Assembly: GCA_900770165.1 (NCBI GenBank) | Contig: CAAGJJ010000126.1 | Coordinates: 1 to 18,713 of the forward strand | Direction of reading: 5' to 3' | DNA: 18,713 nt | Origin: Clostridia bacterium | GTDB lineage: Bacteria > Bacillota > Clostridia > Oscillospirales > Acutalibacteraceae | Shown: piece after piece, positions 1 through 7,759 of the stretch | Position numbering within the stretch: the stretch's first letter is position 1 | Layout of the letters: every line of letters begins with the position of its first letter | Notes under the pieces: generated by a model | Database searches by the model: none | What the model was told of the DNA's origin: nothing | What the model saw: only the letters and a program-made list of their open reading frames with translations | Position numbers and translations under genes: made by a program

Positions 1-15
1 TATTTTCTTCTTCAT
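1..15 (-). CDS. Start of an unidentified gene downstream of jetD (partial)
   Basis: Only the first five codons (Met-Lys-Lys-Lys-Ile) lie in the window; the rest is beyond the left edge. The start is supported by an excellent ribosome-binding site, AAGGAGG, six bases before the ATG. The ATG lies 31 bases after the jetD stop on the same strand, so the gene could be co-transcribed with jetABCD. The lysine-rich beginning would suit a signal peptide or many cytoplasmic proteins, so no function can be given. Confidence 0.6.
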
Positions 16-46
16 AATTCCCTCCTTATGGAACATTTCTTATACA

Positions 47-1267
47 TTATCGTATACACTCCTGTTCCAGTTTGATCTTTTGTGCCAGCATGTACCGTGC
101 CACTTCCTGTTCTTCCTCGGAAAACCGGCTTTCCATGAGGTTAATAAGTCTCCTGCTGTCGTTATCTGTCAACTCTTTTGCATATTTCTCGTATTTTTTC
201 AGTGTCTTCAGATCCATGTTATATGTACTAAACGGAATACCCGTCTTATCTCTCAAATGGTAATATATCTGGAATCCGCCCACATCAATATCTCCAAAGT
301 GATAATATCTGGCAACCGGAAGCTGCTCATATATTGATTTTAGAAGCTGGCGTCTGCTGCTGTTATGGTAGCCGCCCAGGTATACTACAAGACTGTTTTC
401 TTTTGTAAATCTATAGAAAGATGTCAAATTCTCTATTGTATACACTTCTAGTATCTGCGGATCCGGTATGATTCTTATATCTTCCCTCCTATTCTTTTCA
501 AGGGCAAATCCGATTCCATCACGGAAACAACTTATATCAATATCACCACCGGCACCATTTACCAGTCTTGCACTGCCTTTTATATACACATATCCAGGAT
601 TATTAAATATGTTGAATTCTTCCAATATCTCCTCATTTTCATACTCCCGAAACTCTGGATTCATCCACTTGATTATGCGGCACAATCTCGGTATCATAGC
701 TTCAAACATCTTGCTGTCATGAAAATGCTCAATAGAAAATTCCCTTATATATGATTCTTTCTCATTATTCAAAATCTCATCCACTGCATAAAGCATAAGC
801 CTAACCTGCTCTGGAGCTGTGATATCAACATATTCCTTTACCGACTTTCCCCGCTCTATCCTATCTCTTATATACAGAATAAACCTACGGGTGTCTTCGC
901 TCAACACCCGGGATTTTAGCTCCGCAAGGATTTCAAGTGCATGATTTTCTATATCTTTCATTGGAATACGCTTTAATCTTTTGTACACCTGCGCTACTTC
1001 AGACTCACACAATATGACCTTATCTATAATGTTGCCAGCCCGGTTATTCTTCCATTGTATACGAATAAGTCCCTGCTGTTGAAGCTGCATCATCTGTTCA
1101 TTGATGTCATCTGCGGCAAGAGAGCTTTCATCAAAATACTGTGGAAGATTTTTCTTTCTGAAATCATATGATATATTTATCCTGTTTACATTCTCATGTC
1201 TGGAAAGTTTACTGTTTTCATAACTATCCAAAAGTGCAGAAAGAATCTTATTTTCTACCTGCTGCAT
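47..1267 (-). CDS. jetD: Wadjet system nuclease subunit JetD
   Basis: JetD is the Toprim-type endonuclease of Wadjet. In studied systems it cleaves small circular DNA after the JetABC motor has extruded it. The C-terminal half shows the Toprim-like signature: an acidic motif IENLTSF and then, at about residue 325, GDIDVGGF, whose two aspartates would bind metal. The N-terminal part (about 1-120) looks like winged-helix DNA-binding sequence of the JetD/DUF3322 kind. I chose the ATG at 1267 (406 aa) because GGAGGAG lies seven bases upstream. An upstream in-frame ATG at 1300 would add 11 residues but has no clear site. The gene overlaps the end of jetC by 20 bases and is last in the jetABCD operon. 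Confidence is high because of both the motif and the four-gene context. Confidence 0.92.
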   Translation of the reverse strand: MQQVENKILSALLDSYENSKLSRHENVNRINISYDFRKKNLPQYFDESSLAADDINEQMMQLQQQGLIRIQWKNNRAGNIIDKVILCESEVAQVYKRLKRIPMKDIENHALEILAELKSRVLSEDTRRFILYIRDRIERGKSVKEYVDITAPEQVRLMLYAVDEILNNEKESYIREFSIEHFHDSKMFEAMIPRLCRIIKWMNPEFREYENEEILEEFNIFNNPGYVYIKGSARLVNGAGGDIDISCFRDGIGFALEKNRREDIRIIPDPQILEVYTIENLTSFYRFTKENSLVVYLGGYHNSSRRQLLKSIYEQLPVARYYHFGDIDVGGFQIYYHLRDKTGIPFSTYNMDLKTLKKYEKYAKELTDNDSRRLINLMESRFSEEEQEVARYMLAQKIKLEQECIR

Positions 1268-4200
1268 GTCTATACTCCTCCACATAACTCGTTCTGACAT
1301 CAGTCATCACTAATAAGGTTTCCTGCATCTGAGGACCAATGTACTGAATTTTGTCCGGAGGTGCCGCTATTATTATCTGAAGAGGAAGTCTGTTCATAAA
1401 TTCAAGAACAGCTCCTATCCTCTCATCATCCATATTGTTGAATGCCTCATCAAACATAACAAGACCAACAGCCTCTCCGCCTATGTTGTTGCTATACATC
1501 TGTACAAATGAAGCCGCAACCGTCACATAGAATGGAGTCTGAGTCTCGCCACCACTCTTCTCCTCACATACCTTTGAATACAGAGAGTAATTGCCATCAT
1601 CGTGTGTTATCCTGATATCATAGTCCATATATGTTCTGTAATCTGTAAATTCCTCAAGCGTCTTTGCACCATTGTCCTGATCAAGAGCAAGCTTTGCAAA
1701 CAGCTCATCTATGACCTCCTTATGTGTCTCATGGAATATACCACTGAATATAGACTCTCCCTGAATGATATTAAAGTCATCCATTATCATGTCGTAGTAT
1801 TTTCCATAACTACTGCTTGGAGAAAATACAAATTCATAGCGCTCATTACTGAATGTTATGCCTTTGAGTGCCTTGTTAAGTTCCTTGAACTCTCCCTGTG
1901 CCTGCTTCATATTCTCCTGAAGTTTTGAAAGAAACTGCTCCCTGAATTCTTCCTCCGCCGCTATACGCGCTTTAGCCGCCTTTTCTTCATAGCTGAGAAG
2001 CTCTGATTTTTCAAGACGCTCCTTATCTAGTGCATACTCTGGGTATGATTCTAGAGATGCCGCTGCACCAAAATCAAAAGCAGTCTTATATTCGACCATT
2101 GCATTCTTCATTTTATCTTCTGCTGTAGCCTTCTGTGTGTTGTTTGCTTTTCGCCTTCTGTCAAAATTATTGCTGAACTGTTCAAGAGTTTTGTCTCTCA
2201 TCTGTTTCTCATATTCAGCCTGCCAGACTGGCATGTCATCACCGGCCCGATCTGCAATCTCTGCTATATATGTATTCTTGCCACTCAATTCTTCTTTTTG
2301 GTTCGACATCTGTGAGTTATAATTTTCTATCTGATTCTCACAGGCACCTATTGCCTTGTCTTTTCTGGCTATCAGATTTCTCAGCTGATCACATTCCTTC
2401 TTAATTTCATCAGCATGTATCTGTTTTTCTATTATGGTTGAGTTCTTTTTTAGTACATCCAGATCAGCATTACACTTTTCGAGCTCCATATCTGTTCTTC
2501 TGATATCAGACAATACATGTAGTTTATATCTGACATCCATATCAGCATCATAATCCAGCCAGCCATCTATTTCTGACAGACGTTTCTTTTTATTCTTCTT
2601 TTCCTGAAGCTGTTCATCTAAAGTCTGTTTTTTCTGAACAGCCTGATCATACTGCACCTTGAGTGCGTTTTTTCCTATATATGGAGTCTGGTATATATCC
2701 GGCTTTATTGCAGATGCCACATGATTCTGATATCTCATACAATCCGGTGTGATTGAAACCGGATAATGTTTAAGCTCATCTGCCCGGCTACACATACGCA
2801 CCTTGCCAAGTATCATATTTATATACTTCTTTGCATACATACTCTTTGAAGTAACAATGGTAGCAAGCGAGCCCTCCGGAGCTTCGCTGTACTCGTCAAG
2901 CTTTGCTGTATTTATCAGACCAACTCCGTATGCCTTTTTCTCTCTACGCATTTTCTCATATGTTCCGAGGGCAATATCAAAATTCTCTGGTTCTACTATC
3001 AGATAGAATCTCTGTGTGTTCATATAGCCTTCCACAGCATTTCTCCACCGTTCATCCGTTATCTCCAGGAGTTCACAGAGAACTCTCGGCTGTGCCGTTC
3101 TTCCCATTTTTATGAAATCCTGCTCTATACGTGACTTCAGTAATTCAACAGAATTCGGATACGCAAATCTATGTTTTTTCAGATTCTCGATGACATTATT
3201 CAACTCTATCTTTTTTTCTTCTATAGTTTTGATTTCTGTCTCAAGCTCAATTATGCGCTTCTGGAATCGATTCTTCATATTTTTCTTAAATGCTATCGTA
3301 CTATCCACAAGTTCAAGCCCAGCCGCCACATCTTTAATACTCTTAAGCTGCCTGAGCATATCTCCATATCTAATCACGCACTCATCCACATCGGATATCT
3401 GACTAAGCCTGTCTGCAAGCCTTAATGCTTTTTCCCCACTCACAATAAGTGCTTCTCGTTCCTGAAGCTGGCTATCCTGCTTCTTCTCCAGAATCTTCTT
3501 ATGTGTCTCCTGCTTTTCTATAGCCTGGTAATCTGAATCGCTCTGAAGCTCTGCCTGTAATGCAGTTCTTATCTCATCCTTATTGTCGAATTCCCTGCTC
3601 ACGCTGTCTCTTTGAGCCTTCAACTCCTCAAGCCTGTAGCTTTCATTTTTTATCAGTAACTTAAGCTCTTCAATATTTTGCTTTGCCATATCCAAGTCTG
3701 CCTGAGCTAGAAAATACTCATACATCCTGTCATAACGTATACACGCATCCACTATCATGTGATGCTCTTCAATCTCCGTAAGCTTTTCAATACGTCTCCT
3801 AACACCATCAAGCAGACGCTCCAGATCCTGATAGCTTCTCACATTTTCCCTGAGACTGTCTATGTTCACTTCCTTTTCATCGAGAACATACGAATACACA
3901 AAGTCCTTGATATCATCTATTGGCTTAAATGCCAGTGCTTTTGGAATGAGTTGGAAGAATTTATCCTCTATTCTTCCAAACCTCTGCTTAATCATCCTCC
4001 TGCCTTCTATATTGGTCTTTGCAAGCATTTTGATTTTTTTGTTGTTATATGTCCGAAAATCCGCAATATTTCTTGGTCTCTTCCCACTCTTAAACATTGA
4101 ATCTTCCAGCATAACATTGTCCATCAGGTACCTGACAACAGTCTCCTGTCCCTCTGTAGCTGAATCGATAACCGCTCCAACTATGAAATATCTCTTTTTA

Positions 4201-4496
4201 CTTTCCTCATAAAACTCCAGAGCTATGTGTGATGTGACCTCACCTGTCCGTTCATAAGGTCTGTCTTCACGTCCTGTCTTGCATCTCACATATCCGGTCA
4301 GCTTTCTTTTTCCATTCTCATGTGCTGCTTTGTTGAAATGACTGGCAGAACATGTCACAACAAACTGTATAGCATCTAGAAATGTCGATTTACCTGCACC
4401 GTTTTCACCTGAAATGAGAGCTGAATCACCTATATCTACAGTTACGTCATAGAATCTGTGCCAATTAATCAGTCTCACCCTGGTCAATTTCTTCAT
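1248..4496 (-). CDS. jetC: Wadjet system SMC-like ATPase JetC
   Basis: A 1082-aa SMC/MukB-like protein that would dimerise and drive ATP-dependent DNA loop extrusion with JetA and JetB. The N-terminus has a Walker A motif, GENGAGKST, at residues 30-38. Long charged, heptad-like stretches (roughly 230-420 and 620-860) are the two arms of a coiled coil, with a hinge-like globular part between them (about 430-600). Near the C-terminus come the ABC signature KSGGETQ (about 980-986) and a Walker B, GLVMFDEAF, with Asp1016 and Glu1017. All motifs for an active ATPase are present. The ATG overlaps the end of jetB by 32 bases and has GGGGAAG/GAAGG sequence just upstream. SbcC/RecN-type repair ATPases are the other possibility, but the neighbours make Wadjet the clear reading. 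Confidence 0.93.
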   Translation of the reverse strand: MKKLTRVRLINWHRFYDVTVDIGDSALISGENGAGKSTFLDAIQFVVTCSASHFNKAAHENGKRKLTGYVRCKTGREDRPYERTGEVTSHIALEFYEESKKRYFIVGAVIDSATEGQETVVRYLMDNVMLEDSMFKSGKRPRNIADFRTYNNKKIKMLAKTNIEGRRMIKQRFGRIEDKFFQLIPKALAFKPIDDIKDFVYSYVLDEKEVNIDSLRENVRSYQDLERLLDGVRRRIEKLTEIEEHHMIVDACIRYDRMYEYFLAQADLDMAKQNIEELKLLIKNESYRLEELKAQRDSVSREFDNKDEIRTALQAELQSDSDYQAIEKQETHKKILEKKQDSQLQEREALIVSGEKALRLADRLSQISDVDECVIRYGDMLRQLKSIKDVAAGLELVDSTIAFKKNMKNRFQKRIIELETEIKTIEEKKIELNNVIENLKKHRFAYPNSVELLKSRIEQDFIKMGRTAQPRVLCELLEITDERWRNAVEGYMNTQRFYLIVEPENFDIALGTYEKMRREKKAYGVGLINTAKLDEYSEAPEGSLATIVTSKSMYAKKYINMILGKVRMCSRADELKHYPVSITPDCMRYQNHVASAIKPDIYQTPYIGKNALKVQYDQAVQKKQTLDEQLQEKKNKKKRLSEIDGWLDYDADMDVRYKLHVLSDIRRTDMELEKCNADLDVLKKNSTIIEKQIHADEIKKECDQLRNLIARKDKAIGACENQIENYNSQMSNQKEELSGKNTYIAEIADRAGDDMPVWQAEYEKQMRDKTLEQFSNNFDRRRKANNTQKATAEDKMKNAMVEYKTAFDFGAAASLESYPEYALDKERLEKSELLSYEEKAAKARIAAEEEFREQFLSKLQENMKQAQGEFKELNKALKGITFSNERYEFVFSPSSSYGKYYDMIMDDFNIIQGESIFSGIFHETHKEVIDELFAKLALDQDNGAKTLEEFTDYRTYMDYDIRITHDDGNYSLYSKVCEEKSGGETQTPFYVTVAASFVQMYSNNIGGEAVGLVMFDEAFNNMDDERIGAVLEFMNRLPLQIIIAAPPDKIQYIGPQMQETLLVMTDVRTSYVEEYRHAAGRK

Positions 4497-5079
4497 CCTT
4501 CAGCTTCCCCTTTCTGTACTTATCTATTTTGTCATACACATCCTTGATATCTTCTACTCTGACTGCCATCAGTATTGAATTATATATTAGAATTCTTGAT
4601 TCTTCGTTCCTTGTGTCCGAATCCACCAGTTCAATAATCTGGTATCTTTTCAGCAGTCTTAGAGCATTACCCATCGTAGTTTTATCTATCATCTTATCCC
4701 TTATCTTAAGACTCAGATACCTGTCCTGAATATCTCCGAGATTGACTATAACCTCATCACTGACAGACAGTTCTCTTTTTTTTTCATCAAATAATATCCT
4801 GAGTATCAAAAGGATAATAGACTCGTACAATTTAAGATTATAACGATTTGTACCCGACATATTTGTCAGCTGTATCACACCATATTCCTCATTAATCTCA
4901 AGTCTGTAGCCGAAAAGCCCCATCGCCTCGGCATATTTTTCTTTATATCTGAGCACGAAATAATAATCGCTTCTCGCCACCTGATTCTGTTTACATACAA
5001 AGCATGTATTCATCAGCTTATTTCCTATCCTGCGGAATTCATCCTGATCCTTCTGCAGCATTCCATCAAGTAGATTCAC
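4465..5079 (-). CDS. jetB: Wadjet system MukE-like subunit JetB
   Basis: A 204-aa soluble protein in the position of JetB, the small winged-helix subunit that pairs with the kleisin JetA, as MukE pairs with MukF. I see no catalytic motif. The sequence has a mixed alpha/beta core (about 20-130), including an ICLL-like hydrophobic stretch around residues 85-100, and a lysine-rich helical tail, as expected of DUF4194/DUF6063-like proteins. The start is GTG at 5079, overlapping the jetA stop by four bases (GTGA), with GAGGAG about nine bases upstream. Both ends overlap neighbours, so translation is probably coupled and subunit ratios fixed. The assignment rests mainly on position and size. Confidence 0.82.
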   Translation of the reverse strand: MNLLDGMLQKDQDEFRRIGNKLMNTCFVCKQNQVARSDYYFVLRYKEKYAEAMGLFGYRLEINEEYGVIQLTNMSGTNRYNLKLYESIILLILRILFDEKKRELSVSDEVIVNLGDIQDRYLSLKIRDKMIDKTTMGNALRLLKRYQIIELVDSDTRNEESRILIYNSILMAVRVEDIKDVYDKIDKYRKGKLKDEEIDQGETD

Positions 5080-6509
5080 TTTTTCACGCTCCTCTCATTT
5101 TTCTTTATCACAAAATCAGGAAAATCAAAATTGTTGCTGACCTTATTTTTCTCATCAATCCGTTCTATCCTGTATTTCATATTTCTTCTCGTTCCATATA
5201 ACCTGACATATATAAGCTTCATAAAATCATCAATCGATTCAAGGTCAAGCTCAGAAGCCTTCATCTCATTCCTGCTTCCAAGCTGAGTACCAACATATTC
5301 ATTTATGCGCTCAGGGCTCAATATCCTGCGCATTTTTTCTGTCATTTTTCTCAGTTTTTCCTGTCTAAGTTCCAGATCAGGCTTAATCTCTTCTATCTCC
5401 TGCGGATGAAATTCTTTTTTTCCTTCTATTGGATTATAAAAAGAGCTCTCATCAATAAAGCCACAACTATAAAGTCTCACAAGTTCATCCATATATTCAA
5501 GTTCATATACACCGCCAAGCTCCAGCTGGCACTCTTCCATGCGCTCGCCTATGTACAGAAGTATTTCTTTTAGCTGTCCTCTAACATCCGCAGATCCTGC
5601 CAGCAAAAATCTAGCTCTGTTGATCGCCGCTCGCTGATATTGCGTATTCTTCTGGTTGATCTCCGCCAATATATCATCCATTCCGCGAAATGCCTCTGCT
5701 ATCTCATGTATTGTCTGATATACGAACTCTTCAGCGTCTTCCCTGGATATTTCCTGTATTGCTGCCAGTTCATCTGTCGTTTTAGCTATGTAATTTTTAC
5801 TTTGACTCCAGGAATCAAGCCTGTCTATTATCTCTGGACGAAACTTTGACACATTATCTGACGTCAGCAGTCTGTGGTATGCTTTGTCAACAATATTTGA
5901 AATATAGTCATTAAAAAGAGCATTCATTATCTCCGCAACTGACTTATGCTTAGTCAGTTCGTCTATATAATGTTTTATATTAGAATTAAGGTTTTTTAAT
6001 CCGGTGATGAGCATATCAGTGTTGTCTCTGATCTGCATGAGCACAACCGCAGGGTGGTCTGTATCGGATCTGACAAGACTGTATATTGTGTATATATACC
6101 CCTGATATTCAACGCGCTTTCCATCCGATATCTCAAGGAGAGTTTTCATAACCTTTACTGCATATTCATGAAAATTAACTCTCTGTACATAGCTCTTGTC
6201 TGTCTCAACTTCAATCCAGCCATACTTTTCAAGAAGCCTTAGCATCTCATTTGCCTTCTTGCGTGGATCAAGCACATTCATCTCATCATCTGCAAATTCA
6301 GCAGCCTGATCCTGCTCAAAGTAAAATTGCAGTTCTGAAACAAGAATCTCACGCTCTATTCCAAAAGAAAGCTGCGCTCCCATTGCTGAAAACAATCTGC
6401 ACAGACATTCCCAGTACACCAACCTGTTCTGTGATGAAAGAGGTGAAAAAAAATTATCTGGAATCACCTCAAACAATGGAGCTGTCTTTGAATTTACCGA
6501 ATGTTCCAT
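5076..6509 (-). CDS. jetA: Wadjet system kleisin-like subunit JetA
   Basis: First gene of the jet operon. The 477-aa protein resembles the MukF-like kleisin that bridges the heads of the JetC dimer. It begins with a conserved-looking block (residues 5-110, containing FFSPLSSQNRLVYWECL) consistent with a winged-helix domain. A long helical middle part follows, and a charged C-terminal section ending in VSNNFDFPDFV that could contact JetC. It looks like the DUF5716-type JetA of clostridial Wadjet systems, not the DUF3375 protein of type I, so the system is probably type II or III; I could not verify which. The ATG at 6509 has AGGAGG eight bases upstream, and an extended -10 promoter lies about 45 bases upstream. 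Confidence 0.85.
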   Translation of the reverse strand: MEHSVNSKTAPLFEVIPDNFFSPLSSQNRLVYWECLCRLFSAMGAQLSFGIEREILVSELQFYFEQDQAAEFADDEMNVLDPRKKANEMLRLLEKYGWIEVETDKSYVQRVNFHEYAVKVMKTLLEISDGKRVEYQGYIYTIYSLVRSDTDHPAVVLMQIRDNTDMLITGLKNLNSNIKHYIDELTKHKSVAEIMNALFNDYISNIVDKAYHRLLTSDNVSKFRPEIIDRLDSWSQSKNYIAKTTDELAAIQEISREDAEEFVYQTIHEIAEAFRGMDDILAEINQKNTQYQRAAINRARFLLAGSADVRGQLKEILLYIGERMEECQLELGGVYELEYMDELVRLYSCGFIDESSFYNPIEGKKEFHPQEIEEIKPDLELRQEKLRKMTEKMRRILSPERINEYVGTQLGSRNEMKASELDLESIDDFMKLIYVRLYGTRRNMKYRIERIDEKNKVSNNFDFPDFVIKKNERSVKK

Positions 6510-6552
6510 CCCATAATCCTCCTATCTGGAATTATCCATATAGATTGCCTTC

Positions 6553-6582
6553 ATTATATCATGGTTTTTCCATTCTGGGGAA
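6553..6582 (-). promoter_or_regulatory. Probable promoter of jetABCD
   Basis: Read on the minus strand there is a perfect -10 box TATAAT (6553-6558) preceded by TGA, making the extended -10 form TGnTATAAT. The best -35 is poor (TTCCCC, 18-base spacer), which is normal for extended -10 promoters. The -10 lies about 45 bases before the jetA ATG, leaving a short leader with the AGGAGG site. Confidence 0.5.
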
Positions 6583-6634
6583 TATATCTGTAACTGTGTA
6601 CATTGCCGTGGCAGATAAAAAGTATTTTAATCAT
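6554..6634 (-). pseudogene. Relic of a low-molecular-weight tyrosine phosphatase gene (5' end only)
   Basis: This 26-codon frame begins with MIKILFICHGN, which matches the typical start of low-molecular-weight protein-tyrosine phosphatases. There the catalytic P-loop Cys-X5-Arg follows as CHGNICRS. Here the match stops after Asn11: the next residues are VHSYRY, with no catalytic Arg-Ser in place, and a stop comes at codon 27. No ribosome-binding site is evident before the ATG. The end of the frame overlaps the jetA promoter. I infer a truncated remnant left when neighbouring DNA was inserted or deleted. An 11-residue match could be chance, but the motif is distinctive. Confidence 0.45.
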
Positions 6635-6973
6635 ACCGTTATGTATTCTATTTATTAAATCATTTAAATACTTATCCCCATTAATGTTAATATCGGACTC
6701 CTTATTGAATATTTTTGACAATAATGTCAATTATGTTCAAAGTCATCATATACCTGCAGCTTTTGTTTTTAAAATAAGAATGGCGTCTAGAAAGTTATAT
6801 TATCCTAAGTGCTTCCATTTATGGGTTTAATCTATTAAATTTATTATTCCTGGAAAAGCCAATAAGTATGAATATATTATTATCTATTCCGTTTTGGCAC
6901 AAACTCATTCATCAATTATTCTTTTAATGTAATCATATTAAACCACTTTTCTAAATATATATTCGGCAAGTAA
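6635..6973. other. AT-rich intergenic stretch without a recognisable gene
   Basis: About 340 bases, very AT-rich, with stops in all frames of any length and no ribosome-binding site joined to a plausible frame. The only structure I noticed is a small perfect inverted repeat, TTGACA-ATAA-TGTCAA, at 6715-6730. It could be a weak operator or chance. Confidence 0.5.
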
Positions 6974-7022
6974 AAATACACCATTAGAATACTATTCCTA
7001 CTAATATTCTAACGGTGTATTT
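6974..7022 (-). terminator. Long-stem intrinsic terminator
   Basis: An 18-base inverted repeat (6974-6991 and 7005-7022) with one mismatch and a 13-base loop. On the minus strand the second arm is rich in T and runs into ATTTTTA, which suits a Rho-independent terminator for transcripts coming from the flavoprotein gene and the XRE relic. The stem is AT-rich, so it could also act from the other strand or be a small mobile-element end; I see no target duplication. Confidence 0.6.
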
Positions 7023-7059
7023 AATATTTGTCATTGAGTTTGTAATTCATTCAATCTTA

Positions 7060-7152
7060 TTATTCCCAAACATCTTTTGCCGTCAGTCCCTGACGATCCA
7101 TAATTTTTCTTATATTAATTTCGGTTTCTCTTTTATCAATTATTGGAAACAT
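7060..7152 (-). pseudogene. Truncated XRE-family regulator, N-terminal relic
   Basis: A 30-codon frame with a purine-rich site (GGAGGGG) just before the ATG encodes a peptide ending GLTAKDVWE. The block MFPIID...NIRKIMDRQGLTAKDV resembles the first helices of XRE-type helix-turn-helix regulators in Firmicutes, in which a Q-E-Y-L-type continuation usually follows. Here Trp-Glu and two stop codons follow, and no frame beyond resumes the family. It lies 44 bases after the flavoprotein gene and is followed by a terminator. I read it as the stub of a lost regulator; a real micro-peptide cannot be excluded. Confidence 0.45.
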
Positions 7153-7196
7153 ATCCCCTCCATACATAATAATGTTACCTTTAATTTATTATTTCA

Positions 7197-7736
7197 TCAC
7201 TTCATCGCCAATCCCAGCCGATAAGCCTCATCCAGCCCATCAGTGTTCCTGACATCACCTTTATCCTTAGCACCTCTGACCAGCACCATTCCCGCATCTT
7301 CAAGCTTGAAGAAATTAAGCACAAGCTGATACTGTATCTTAATAGAATCAAACAATTCCGGCAAAACCGCTGCCCCAACGAGTATCAATGCCAGCTTCTT
7401 GACTTTAAAATCATTTCTCATAGGAGTATGTAACCTGTCGATAATTGCTTTAAGCTGCGCACTCACTCCATAAAAATACACTGGTGAAGCAACCACAATC
7501 ACATCAGCACATTTTAACTTATCATAAACTGTCCGCATGTCGTCCTGCTGAAAACAATCATGCCCTTCCCTATCAAAGCACGAATTACAGCCAATGCATG
7601 GGTTGACCTTATAATCCGCCACCGAAATAACTTCTACATTATTATTCTTTTCCGCACCTTTAACAAATGCATCAACCAACAGGTCAGTATTGCCACCCTT
7701 ACGCGGACTGCCTGACAAAACAATAATATTGCTCAT
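7197..7736 (-). CDS. Flavodoxin-like iron-sulfur flavoprotein (NADPH-dependent FMN reductase family)
   Basis: A 179-aa cytoplasmic protein of the flavodoxin-like fold. The FMN phosphate-binding loop is GSPRKGGNT (residues 9-17), and a second flavin-contacting segment is SPVYFYGVSAQLKAIIDR (about 84-101). Between them is a cysteine cluster (Cys47, Cys50, Cys53, Cys61) like the compact 4Fe-4S motif of iron-sulfur flavoproteins such as archaeal Isf. The likely role is electron transfer or reduction of quinone-like or oxidised substrates; the true substrate is unknown. AAGGAGG precedes the ATG. The gene starts 23 bases after the antitoxin-peptidase gene and probably shares its transcript, though a functional link is not obvious. 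Confidence 0.85.
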   Translation of the reverse strand: MSNIIVLSGSPRKGGNTDLLVDAFVKGAEKNNNVEVISVADYKVNPCIGCNSCFDREGHDCFQQDDMRTVYDKLKCADVIVVASPVYFYGVSAQLKAIIDRLHTPMRNDFKVKKLALILVGAAVLPELFDSIKIQYQLVLNFFKLEDAGMVLVRGAKDKGDVRNTDGLDEAYRLGLAMK

Positions 7737-7759
7737 GAAAATCCTCCTTATGTAAATTC

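Noticed and set aside
3759..4212. Plus-strand open frames of up to about 116 codons inside jetC
   Set aside because: They lie wholly opposite a strongly motif-supported gene, lack ribosome-binding sites and have hydrophobic, Ser/Phe-rich composition typical of antisense shadows.
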